The notes beneath the pieces are model-generated. The model saw only the letters and a program-made list of their open reading frames with translations. It was not told where the DNA came from and ran no database searches. This document shows, piece after piece, positions 12,401-22,133 of a stretch of 64,000 nt of DNA. Position 1 is the stretch's first letter. Every line of letters begins with the position of its first letter. Origin of the DNA: Pleurodeles waltl (Eukaryota; Chordata; Amphibia; Caudata; Salamandridae). The stretch lies in assembly GCF_031143425.1 (NCBI RefSeq), contig NC_090445.1:1194586691-1194650690 (forward strand), read 5' to 3'. The translations under genes and the position numbers were made by a program.

Positions 12401-12945
12401 GGTCACCTCATGGGTGGGTAAGTAACATTGACGTCATTCAGCATCTCTATCTTTCCTGCACAACAAGTGATTATATTTTACATGATGCTCACGGTAACCC
12501 TGCCTTGTGCTAATGCTTATCTGACCCTTACACAGTTTCCCTCACCAAGATATGAATGACTTGTGGTTTTTAGGACCCTTGTGCTAAGGCAGGATACACC
12601 CTTTTGTTCCACCCTGTTCGTGCTAAGTGAACATTTTTAAAGCAACAGTTGGTGCAGCTTTAAAGAAAAACTCTCATTTTAATGTGGCTTGGGCCTCTTG
12701 TGTGTTTCAGCACAGCTAACTTAACAATGCAGCAGGTGTATACGTTTCCTAAGTAATAGGTGTTTGTCCTACATATTACCTGACTTTTCTATTGAACCCA
12801 CAGCCTGTCTTTTTTTAGCATGTCATGTATTAAGCCTTTCACTACCTACATTAGTGTACAACTATCCCTAGCCTAAAATGTTTGTTTTGGGATTTGGAAA
12901 CTTATGTTTGTTTGTATGTGATGTGTTCCTATTCTTCCTACATCA
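9439..12945 (-). repeat. 3' LTR of the retrovirus, split by an insertion
   Basis: 12186-12945 aligns closely with the right-hand LTR. The remaining roughly 60 bp lie left of the inserted LTR-like element: 9471-9500 matches the right copy through AATATAGGTT but is more diverged further out. The LTR begins TGATGTAGGAAG at 12945 on the minus strand. A TATAAATA box lies at about 12276-12283 (minus) and an ATTAAA polyadenylation-like signal at about 12189-12194, at the insertion edge. Their spacing is reasonable for U3 and R. Confidence 0.85.
9501..12185 (-). mobile_element. LTR-like element A, 2.7 kb, TG...CA ends
   Basis: It starts TGTAGGAAGTTGGCTC and ends CCATTTCTTTACA. AGGTT is duplicated at 9496-9500 and 12186-12190. 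The ends are also imperfect inverted repeats (TGTARRAARTGGCTC-like). TG...CA ends with a 5 bp duplication are the hallmark of an LTR, so this may be a solo LTR. I assign the minus strand because AATAAA lies near the minus-strand 3' end (about 9767) and because its sense matches element B read on plus. Overlapping ORFs at 10063-10942 run in several frames at once and look like chance in GC-rich DNA. Confidence 0.7.
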
Positions 12946-12956
12946 TTCCCCCCTCT
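12946..12956 (-). other. Polypurine tract of the retrovirus
   Basis: On the minus strand AGAGGGGGGAA directly precedes the TG of the 3' LTR. This is the expected primer site for plus-strand DNA synthesis. Confidence 0.85.
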
Positions 12957-13026
12957 AGTTGATTATTCAACTACTTTTCCTACCTTCCCATCTACTCATG
13001 AAACTAGGGGAATCATCACATACCCA

Positions 13027-13857
13027 CTACTCTGTCCCTCCCAATTTAGCTGTCATCCTTTTGCAACATGCTATTATTACCTGAAAAAAAAGACACATCA
13101 AGAGCAACAACACGATCAAAGGCAACAAGGCCTTGAACAAACCTGACATCCAGGACAGCACCCATTCGAACCAGCCCTCGAACCACCCATCAGGGGCACC
13201 CCCCTCATCGATCATTTTCTTTTGTAGATCATGCAATGTCTGAATGGCCTGAGTTAATGTCCCATTGTCCGCATCATTGGCCGGCACATAAGTACAAGAG
13301 GCCGATCCAATCTTCTTACACACCCCTCCTTCCATGGCCGTCATTAAATCAAGTACATATCTGTGTTGCATTACCATCAGCCCAAGGGCTCGGAGTTCTT
13401 CCTTGATAGCATTGAACCCATCTTCGGTTGCATTTATGGTCTTCATCAATTCAAAGCGTGTGATCTGCAGCCAGCGTGCAGTTGCTTTCGCCTGAATAAA
13501 TGGTAGGATGCTACCAAAAAAGATTTGGGCATCATTAAATAGTCTATGTTCCTGTGGAACTTCTTTCCACACTTCAGTACCAAGAAACTCAGCAGCTCGT
13601 TTTGTCCGGTAATGGTGAAGCAAGGTTGTTGGACGGCTCATGGTATGGTCATGTAACTGAGAGATGTCCAAACCTGGTATCACCAGGGAGGGGGTGTGCA
13701 AAGTCACTAGGGAGCAGAGGCCATTCCAGTTCGGGGGTAGTTGCATGTGGAGCCGGGCCCCACACATCCAGTAATGATCCATCAGGCTGGAGGTGCCGCC
13801 CTGCATATCAGCGCTGTAGGTGGTGATGTTGCAGTTGAGGTTACTCCCCACCTTCAC
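13027..13857 (-). pseudogene. env: Retroviral Env, end of SU and whole TM subunit
   Basis: A 276-residue open stretch covering the end of the surface subunit and the full transmembrane subunit. RTKR at about residues 87-90 is a furin-type cleavage site. It is followed by a hydrophobic fusion-peptide-like stretch, a heptad-repeat region and an immunosuppressive-like segment ending in EGGVC. The cysteine cluster of class I TM (C-x6-C-C) appears here as C-x6-S-C, so one cysteine is lost. A strong membrane anchor lies at about residues 240-265, with a short basic tail. The frame is intact to its stop just before the polypurine tract. The upstream SU part is in other frames, so the protein as a whole is broken. 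Confidence 0.9.
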
Positions 13858-14951
13858 TGTCCCATTCCCTCTGAAACAAAGAGAAAACTGTAAATTTCAT
13901 TGCTGTTTTAGGGTGTATGGTAGTTACTGTCCATGTATATCTCTGTATGTTCTCATCCCATATTTCCTGACATTGGCCTATTATCTTGTTAAAACTTAGT
14001 GGACCTTGTGTCTCAGTGTCATTCCATAATGATATTGCTCTACATATGACTTTGGCCTCGGTATGCCGTTTATCATGGGCCAATACTGATCCTGTGATAC
14101 TAAGAACTGGCCTGCCTGTGCAGTCAGGGGGCAGGGGTTTAGCTAAATAGTTACTACATTCAGATGATGGGTAAGACCTTCCAAAAATACCTAGGTGTAA
14201 TTCCCCTTTTTTCCTAATCTGGGTGAGACCTTTTTTGTCCTGCTTTCTTCATTTTTGATATCTCTTCCAATATCTCTTGTTTTCCTGTCAGGACTTGTAG
14301 GACTTCTGGGGTGGTGTCAAATCTAGTTGTGTTAAATAGTGCAGTAACAGGACTAACATAAGTTGGTTGTAGCTGTGCTCTCATTCTGCATAAAAATAGG
14401 TGCAGGAGACAATGTGTAATGTTTGGGGATACCTCTTTTGGGAGATGCAATCTATCTACTCCAGCAGCATGGGGGATGAGAGAGCATACATAACAACTGG
14501 TGTTGGACCTGCCTATACTATGCATGTGCTGGTACCACATATTATCAAACAAAGCAATATGGAGAGGGTGATGGTTCAATATAATTATCAACAGTTCTAC
14601 GCATGCGTGTAATAATATAGGATAAAAAAAATAAAAATATCCAAGGGCTAAAAACATCAATATCAATGCACTGAGGAGGAAAATCAAACATAAAATACAT
14701 AACTGGAAAGAAGAGTTGTCTAATATTGGAGCTTTAGACGGAGGCTTTACTCCAGTTGCTTCTCCTGTTCTCCCCCCTCTTTTTCCCGCTCGGTGTCCAA
14801 AGGGATGGATGGCATGGTTGGGGCCAGGCGGATGTCCTGGAGTTGGTACCATGGTTTGTGGCCTTGGACTTTCACTGCTGTAGTCGTGCTGTCTGTCACT
14901 GGGAAGGGTCCTTTGAATTTGCAGTCCTTCTACTTTCTGACAAAATTGCAA
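13841..14951 (-). pseudogene. env: Retroviral Env leader and surface subunit, frameshifted
   Basis: Two open pieces in different frames (14214-14951 and 13841-14083) cover the leader and SU. The first has a long hydrophobic stretch at about residues 85-115, which could be a signal or leader anchor, then CYVCS followed by PH, a motif seen in class I Env SU. Several N-x-S/T sites are present. At least two frame changes separate it from the TM part. The first part overlaps the end of integrase in another frame, as is common for env. The true start codon is uncertain. Confidence 0.75.
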
Positions 14952-16195
14952 ATATATACTAAAGTTCCAAAAGGTAATGGTGTTTGTTGATCCTTTACAG
15001 GAGATGCGTGGGCGCGCTTCTTGGCTGCACGTGTAACCTGTTTAGAGAAGAACTTTGCAACTTTGGTTAGCTCAGACATATATTCATTCATTTCAGTTTG
15101 TACAACTTCAGGTGCACTCTCAGTCTCCAACTTATGTCTAGTTGATGGCACAAATGTGCTCATTGTTCTACCTGTCACTATTTGATGAGGAGTCAAATGG
15201 TGATCTGATCCTGGGGTATTTCTCAAAGCAATGAGTGCCACAGGCAGGCAGTATAACCATTTCTTCTTCAATGTCTCACATAGTTTACTTATTTTGTTCT
15301 TGAGGAGGCCATTAAGGCGCTCCACAATTCCATTGCTTTGAGGATGATAAGCTGAGGACAAATTATGTGTTATTCCTAACAAGGTGGTGAGGTGAGAAAA
15401 TATATTATTGACGAAGTGGGTGCCCTTGTCGGATCTGATCCCCTCAGGGACACCCCACTGCGGTAGTACCTCACAGATCAAAAAATTAGTAGCAGACTTG
15501 GCATCACAGTGAACACAAGGTCCTGCTTCAATCCACCTTGAGAATGGGCAGACTACAACTATAAGATAGCGATAATGATTGAATTTGTCAATCATATCAA
15601 TGTAGTCAATATGCAGTTCCTTAAAAGGACCTTGTGGGCGAGGTATTGTGGAAGCTGTTATCTTAGAGGTGGGACTTGGTGAATACTGCTGGCAAACTGT
15701 GCAGGTGTGTATGTACATTGTAATCATCTCATGTAAGTTAGGGACAGACCAATCCTGACGTATTTGGAGGGACATATTGTCTCTAGCAGTATGTGAAGGA
15801 AGATGTAGCTGGTTTAGAGCTATCAGTAGCAATGCTTGGGGCATGACAGCCTTCCCTGTTGACATTTGTCTGTATATTAAATCTGTTCCTGTCTGTGTGC
15901 ATCCTCTGGCTTCCCACAACTGTTTCTCATGCTCTGGGGCCTTTTCTTGTATCTCTCTTATATGCAGATGAGCTGTCTCTGTGTAATGTCTGGATGCATT
16001 CAAAGGGTCTGAAGGTGTCAATGTTTCACTAGCTAACAAAACTGTGGTATGTGTGTCACTAAGAGGGCTTGTTGCTGCATCTTTGGCTGCCCAATCAGCC
16101 AGAGCATTTCCACGGGACACAAGATCCTGACCATTAGTGTGGGCTGCGCATTTCACTACTGCAACTGCATGTGGCAGAGTTAAAGCTTATATCAA
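14800..16195 (-). pseudogene. pol: Retroviral integrase with the end of RNase H
   Basis: The longest open part is 14930-16156. It begins with the last RNase H block (GNALADWAAKDAA), then the H-H-C-C zinc region (TCTVCQQ), then the catalytic core. The D,D,E residues are in HIDYIDM, RSDKGTHF and NGIVERLNG. The C-terminal SH3-like domain continues after 14930 in a different frame, to about 14800, so there is a frameshift there. It joins viral DNA to host DNA. All three catalytic acids are present. An in-frame TAA lies near 16184. Confidence 0.92.
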
Positions 16196-16354
16196 GTACT
16201 TTAAAAGGGGGCGGTGCATGACAGGGCTTCCATCAGGCTTGAGAAATCCCTGTCTGTTCCACCGCATAATGCTGGAATGCACTGTTGTAGTGACATAGGC
16301 TGAATCATAGTATACTGTTATTGTTTCTCTTTCCCCTTGTTTGAGGGCTGCCAC

Positions 16355-16867
16355 TTAGGCTACTAATTCAGCAGCCTGGGCCGAATATTGAGATGGCAAA
16401 GTTATCTGTTCAGTTAACTGCAGTGTGTCTGAAGAGTTGTGCTGCATCGCTCTGACCACTGCAGCACCTGTATGTCTAACCCCTGTGTCCTGATCTATTG
16501 TGGAAGACCCATCCACAAAATGTACAGCACTCCCTGGAATGGGGTCTTCTGTTGCTTGGCTACACTCATCTGGAGTATATGTGGCACAATCATGGGCATC
16601 ATCGTCAGTGTCTGAAATGGGGTGTGCAAAGAAGGTAGCAGGACTGACTATGTGGCATTTAACCACCTTCAAGGATGGTAATGATAATATTATCTCATAG
16701 CCTGATACTCTCTGTGTTGTTAATGTTGTTTTAACTTTCTGAATTATTGCAAACACAGCATGTTCAGCATACAGTGTCAGTGGTGCACCCATGACAATGG
16801 GGGCACTTTTCACTACTGCAAAGGCTGCTGTGGCTAGTGCTTGTTTACAAGGGTAGTGGCTTTTCAT
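16355..16867 (-). pseudogene. pol: Retroviral RNase H and connection, interrupted
   Basis: The minus-strand frame carries the connection region and the first RNase H block (HFVDGSS, with the first catalytic Asp). It ends at an in-frame stop at 16355-16357 after AQAAELVA; the frame resumes further downstream. Its upstream end is the target duplication of the Penelope-like insertion. The residues MKSHY are coded on both sides because the duplicated 14 bp lie in frame. RNase H would degrade the RNA of the RNA/DNA hybrid. Confidence 0.85.
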
Positions 16868-17697
16868 CAAAAACCAACAAAGGAGGGGCAAAAGAAAGGG
16901 ATATTCGGAGAAAAGACTCCTGGTCCCGTGTGTGAGGTTCCCAATATAATGCACATCAAAATTGCACACACGATTCCAAAAAGAAAGGTTCTTCATAGAC
17001 CAATAGGTTCTACATACCACAGAAAAGAAAAAGTTATTTCTTTTAAAGCACAAGCCCTCACTCACCTTACGGTGACATGCTTCATCATAGGGCTGTGCTC
17101 CTCGTCAGGCTGGCGCTGCAATGCCTGACGGGCCCCACGAGGGGGCTCTTTGCCGGAGATCTTGTTTAAGGAGAAATGCACAACCGGTCAAAAAGAAGTG
17201 TGGAGGATTGGTATAGTAGTGGTTAAAATTGTCTAGAGGTAGAAAATAAATACGTCTTTAATTTGGTGTAGATACCTCTGACAAGGTTAAAAACAATAAA
17301 TAGGGAAATGGTAAAATAATGTCTACGCTCCCCATAAAAAGAGAAATTATTATTAATAGCAATTACTGACTCTCACATTGGGGAGTAGTATAAATGAAGC
17401 AAGTAGACACAGGGTCCCCTGTGCTACTCTACATCACAGGTCAACATGTTTCTCGCTAAATGGTAGTCAAAAATGATCTTAGTGCGATTCGTCAGGACCT
17501 TAATAAACGTACCTAATCCTTTAGATATTTGGAAAACCCTTATTTAGGGAGAACAGAGCCCTCATAATTTATATGTAGGGCCTCATCAGGGAAAGTAATA
17601 ACTTGAAGCTATCCTTGGATATGGATAGAATCGTGTGGGAAGACCTAATGGTATCAACACTCCCTGGAACTCCTTTTGATGTGCATTATGTGCATTA
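16868..17697 (-). mobile_element. Penelope-like element tail inserted in pol
   Basis: An 830 bp insertion flanked by an exact 14 bp duplication TAGTGGCTTTTCAT (16854-16867 and 17698-17711). It has no reverse transcriptase. On the minus strand it holds a hammerhead-like motif (17439-17499) and a second degenerate one (CTGACGA at 17102-17108, GAAGC at 17079-17083). Hammerhead motifs in tail repeats and variable long duplications are known for Penelope-like elements. Two tail-like motifs suggest the pseudo-LTR arrangement of that group. The family call is by motif, not by an RT match. Confidence 0.6.
17439..17499 (-). ncRNA. Hammerhead ribozyme-like motif
   Basis: Read on the minus strand: GGTC, CTGACGA core, TCGC, a 27-base loop, GCGA, GAAAC, ATGTT, GACC. 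GGTC/GACC would form helix I and TCGC/GCGA helix II. CTGANGA and GAAA are the invariant core. Helix III is only ACA/TGT with no loop, so it could work only as a dimer, as known for short-stem hammerheads of newt satellite DNA and Penelope-like elements. One extra A sits between the core and helix II, which may weaken it. Confidence 0.55.
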
Positions 17698-17711
17698 TAG
17701 TGGCTTTTCAT

Positions 17712-18965
17712 GACAGAATTAAGTAGGCCACTAAAATATGCAATTGGTTCGTGGCCTAAAGGATACTTTTGGGTGAGGACAGCCGTCATCACCTGGCCAT
17801 TACAGTGGCAAAAAAGAAAAAACTCTTTGTTGTAGTCTAGTGTTCCTAACACTGGTGTGTTTGTTATCTCTGTTTTTAGCTTACTGAAGTTTTGTTCCAT
17901 CTCCGTAATCCATGTTATCCTGTCTTTCTGTGTTTTCGCCTGTTTGATAGATGCAAGCAGTGGGGATATTAAAGTACTGTAGTCAAAAACCCATTGTCTG
18001 ACATAATTACATAAGCCTAGGAACTTCTGCATTCCGTTCACAGTCTCAGGCTGTGCCATCTGCTGAATGGATTCTGCTCTCCCAGGCATAATTTGGCGAC
18101 CTGATGCTGACAGTAGTTGCCCGAAGTATTGAACTTCTTCCTGGCACTACTGTAAGTTGTCCCTGTCCACCTTGTACCCTCTTTGAGCAAGAATGCACAA
18201 CAGGGACACAGTGTCCTTTCTACACTGCTCCTCTGCTAGACTACAGATCAGTATGTTATCGACATACTGCAAAACTGTGCTGTCACATTGAAAATTGGTG
18301 AGGTCATTCTTGACCGTCCTGTTAAAGACACTAGGGGACTCACAGTACCCTTGAGGTAATCGGGAATGAAGGTACTGTGAACCGCGATAGGAAAATACAG
18401 TCAAATAGTGACTGTCTTGGTGCAGGGGAATGCTGAAAAATGTATTCTTCAAGTCTATGACTGAAAAGTATTTAGCACCTTGGGGTATGTTGGTTAGGAT
18501 GATGGAAGGATCAGGTACTACAGGGAATTCTGGTATCACTATATCATTAAGGGGGCGCAGGTCTTGAATCATGCGCCACAAATGTCCCTTGGCCTTCCTT
18601 ATAGGTGAAATTGGGGTGTTGCAGGGGGATAAACCTGGGTATATTACTCCCTGCTCCACCAGTGTCTGTATAACAGGTGCAATGCCCTCCTCTGCTTCTT
18701 TGGATAGAGGGTATTGTCTTACTCTTGGTAGTATTGCTCCTTCCTTAAAAATTATTCTGAATGGTACTGCTGTGCGGACGAGGTCTACCTCATAGGGGTC
18801 TTTTGTCCACAAGTTGGAGGGTACCTGCGCAAGGTCATTATCTTTGATAGGACTGGAGACATTTATTGGTATCACAGACTTTGTCTCCACTGTGGTGCGT
18901 AGAGGTATACTGTTTTGAAAAACAATCTCTGTCTTTCTAAGGTCATCAGCAAACAAATGGCCATC
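17712..18965 (-). pseudogene. pol: Retroviral reverse transcriptase, one stop, YVDN site
   Basis: 18147-18956 carries the RT fingers and palm, and 17712-18089 the thumb and start of the connection. They are in the same frame, separated by one TAG at 18147-18149. RT blocks seen in order are LSPCNTPI, a DLRPLND block, VIDLKNTFF (first catalytic Asp), LPQGYCESP and LQYVDNIL. The last should be YVDD, so the third catalytic Asp is now Asn. The frame ends at the Penelope-like insertion after MKSHY. The enzyme copied viral RNA into DNA; this copy cannot. Confidence 0.93.
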
Positions 18966-19656
18966 TCATATGCCTCCCACCTGCATGTTGGGATCATAAA
19001 AGGTGACACATGCCCGTGTCGCATCAGTGTGGTCACTTGCCATCAGTGTCCCATAGGTGGGGGAAACTTCTAGAGCCTCTATTTCCAGAATGAGGTCTTT
19101 GTCTAATATTTCAAAATAGGGGCCCTTTCGTCTAAAGAGAAAGCTCTTGGGTAATTCAACTAGCTTCCCTGTCAGTTCCGGTATTTCTGCTATGATGGTG
19201 TACACTGCTCTAGTAAAAGCTAAAATGTCTACAGGTCTGGCTCTAACTTGGTTACCATCTGGGGGGGGGTGTAACCATTGACATGATGCGTGTACTAGAT
19301 ACTCCAGGTGTTGGACAGACCATAGTCCCATCCTCTTCAAAGTGAATAGTCATGTTTAATTTTGCCATGAGATCGCGTACTAACAGATTAGCTGGTGCAT
19401 TTGGGGAGAATAAGAAACATCCATCAACATACCTTCCCCCTATTTCCATCTCCACAGGTTTAGTGAATGGAACCCTCATTACAGCCCCGCAGAACCCCTG
19501 TGTGTCCATTGATAAATTTGACAATGGCAGTCCCCTCTCACGGATAGACCTAGTGGCCCCAGTGTCAATGAGAAAGGAGTACTCTTTGTCATTTATGGCT
19601 ACCATCACAGTGGGTTCCTCGTCTGGCCTGTGGGTTACTGATGAGACAGGACACAT
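18966..19656 (-). pseudogene. pro: Retroviral protease and pro-RT linker, frameshifted
   Basis: 19252-19656 carries a retropepsin: FLIDTGATRS has the catalytic Asp in DTG, and NLLVRDLMAKLN matches the later L-L-G-R-D block with Val for Gly. The frame then shifts at the run of nine or ten G at 19261-19270. The linker to RT continues as 18966-19340 in the RT frame. The homopolymer makes a recent slippage likely, although a sequencing error cannot be excluded. Protease shares its frame with gag. Confidence 0.88.
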
Positions 19657-19959
19657 GAAACTTCTCCTTGGGCACCTTCATTGGGCATATCCTCCCATGT
19701 AGTTTTGCTGGAATGGGTTTCCTCCCCTGACAGTTACCCCTCCTTGTAAGTTCTGGTGCTGCAAGGTGGGCTGCACTGTCTGCTGTGGGCCATACTGTAT
19801 TTGGGGCACTGATTGCTGTAACTGCTGAGGCTGTATCCGTGGTTGAGGCTACAGTTGTATTTGGGGCTGTGGGAGATATATCACTTGGGGACTCGTGGCA
19901 AGTTGTGCTACAATGCCACCAGGCGGTGCCATTTGTTGGCCATAATTTGCCCTTGTCTG

Positions 19960-20802
19960 GTTGCTAAGTTCATCTTCCTTTTTAAACCTACAGTCTCTAT
20001 TGAAATGTCCTGTCATCTTGTAATAGTGGCATGTCTGTCCACTCTGGAATGTGTGTACTCTATTTCCCCCAAACCTTCCTCACCCTCTTCTTCCATTATT
20101 CCTGTTATTGCTTCTCTGGGCATACTGGTATGGTTGCATTGGGGTGCCTGAAGGAGGCAATCCCAGGGTCACTGCAGTTAACTGGGTGGTGGCAGTGGTA
20201 ATTCCTTCCTCTATTTTCTTAGACAGTTTTTGCTGGACCAATTTAGCTGCTGCTTTCTCTATTTTATCTTTCTCGCTCTTTTCCTTTTCTTGTCTCTTCT
20301 TACACAAATGTATTATGTGTGCTTGTATCTCTATCCATGGTTTGGCCTCTAAGGCCACTACATTATCTAATTTATCCCGCACTTCAGCTGGCAGACCCTT
20401 TTTCACTATATTGTAAAATAGTATTGCATTCTGTCCAGTTACATCCCAACTCTCCCCCACTTCCTGTGTCCATTTTTCCTTCATTCTGCTAAGGAATTGG
20501 GCTGGGTCCTCATTTGGCTGCATTGTTTGTGCCACAAGGGACCTAATGTCTGGCCTGTCTGGATACATTTTTCTCAGTTTTTTCCAAACAATTCCCCTTA
20601 CTTTATTAAAGGGTGCCCCATCACATTTTGGGTTGGTCAGTGTCACATTCTTTACTCCTGCCTTTGTGAACAATAGGTCTGACTCATCTCCTATAAGGGA
20701 ACTTAGTAAACTCTTAATGTCCCCTATTGCAAGAGTAATCCCTGCAGTAAGTTTTTCCAGAGCTGCTATCCATTTCCCAGCACCCTCAGCAAGTTGTGGC
20801 AA
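19960..20802 (-). pseudogene. gag: Retroviral Gag, capsid and nucleocapsid
   Basis: 20080-20802 is open for 240 residues. It contains a capsid C-terminal region with a major-homology-like block (NEDPAQFLSRMKEKW) and a long charged helix (roughly residues 165-200). Downstream in the same frame, past a stop at 20080, lies one zinc knuckle at about 19985-20030. It reads C-H-Y-Y-x4-H-x4-C, so the second cysteine is replaced by Tyr. One gag zinc knuckle is typical of gammaretrovirus-type Gag. Capsid forms the particle shell and nucleocapsid binds RNA. Confidence 0.87.
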
Positions 20803-20886
20803 ATGTTTTTAAAGATTTTCTTTGTCCATCTGGGGCCATGGTATATACTGAGGTGCCCCTGGGCCCTTGAATATCAAGGGTAGTGG

Positions 20887-22133
20887 TTACAGGACTGTGG
20901 TCGTATTGCCAGTAGGGTGACAAGAGTCATACTTACAAGCATATATCTGCCGCACTCTTAGACTTTTCTGCATATAGGGATAATCCCAGTAAGGATCCCC
21001 AGTGCCCTGAAAAACGCACATTTCTGCATTAGCCATTTCTCGGGGTTCAAGGGAACCCTCTCGCGGCCATGGTGTCATCTGTGATGTCAATCCTTCTGTC
21101 CAACCTGCTAGGTTGTCAGTAAAAGGGACAACATTATACCAACTATTTTCATACTGAGCTTCTTTTTCATTGGGCATCAAATTATTGCCAGGGCATACAG
21201 GGAATGCATGTGCCATGTCTTTCCTCAGTGTCATTTTTCCTGCCTTATCATATGTTACCTTTCTCTCATATGGGCGTGCATGCTCCCCATCAAATACTAA
21301 TCTCTGTAATTCTCTTGGCTTCTTTTGTAAAGTCTCTCCTGTCTTATTGTTTTCTTCTCCCTCACAGGCATATTGTGACTGTTCCCTGTTATGGCCCTCA
21401 AGAAGGGACATTCTTTTAAAATTTTGAGTTATGTCATCATATGCCCCCTCTGATCCTTTGTAGGATTTTTCTAAATCCAGAACTTCTTCACCTAAGCTGC
21501 TATGTGTGGAGACTGTGTCATCTAGTCCTTCTTGTTCAATCATTTGTGGCCCAGTGAGGGCCCTTGACTGCCTCAAGGGCCCTTCCTCCTTTTCCCAAGT
21601 CGCTCTTTGGTCTACCTGTCTATTTTCCTGCACTTTGACCCCCTTGCCTACACTATTCTCCTCTGCTCCTGGGGTCATAAGCCTCCAGCACTCTGTTGGA
21701 GGACTTTCTGGTGTGTAAGCAAACCTTCTTGTCTCATTTTTAATGTTGATACTTGGTTTTTGCAAAACACCTTCTTTTTTTCTAGCCCCATCCATTCTCT
21801 GTGCCTCTCTTGACCCCTCATTAGGTATACCTTAATTTTGTCTAGTGGGGGACATCTGGTCCTCTAAATGAAGTGTAAATGTGGCATCTACTGTCCCTAT
21901 GTATTTAGTACTGTCCCCACCTAACATTTCCCGTGGTGTACTGGCCATTTGAGGACATGGAGATGGGTGGACATATTCTCTATGTTCAGAAAAAGATTCT
22001 AATGGTGGGCTATATTCGGGGTCTGTATATACCACAGCAGGGGGATGTGAAGAGGTGGGTAGTGAGTGTGGGGTACTGGGTTGCATCATATACATGCCCT
22101 GTACCTTGGCACTGCCTAACCTTAATTGCACGT
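20887..22133 (-). pseudogene. gag: Retroviral Gag, middle part
   Basis: Two open pieces in one frame (20887-21795 and 21832-22133) with only nonsense codons between them. The sequence is rich in charged residues, Pro and Ser, with no domain I can name. Its place between matrix-like N-terminus and capsid suggests the p12-like spacer plus the capsid N-terminus. The piece starts at the target site of element B; the frame on the far side of that insertion is consistent with continuity. Confidence 0.75.
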
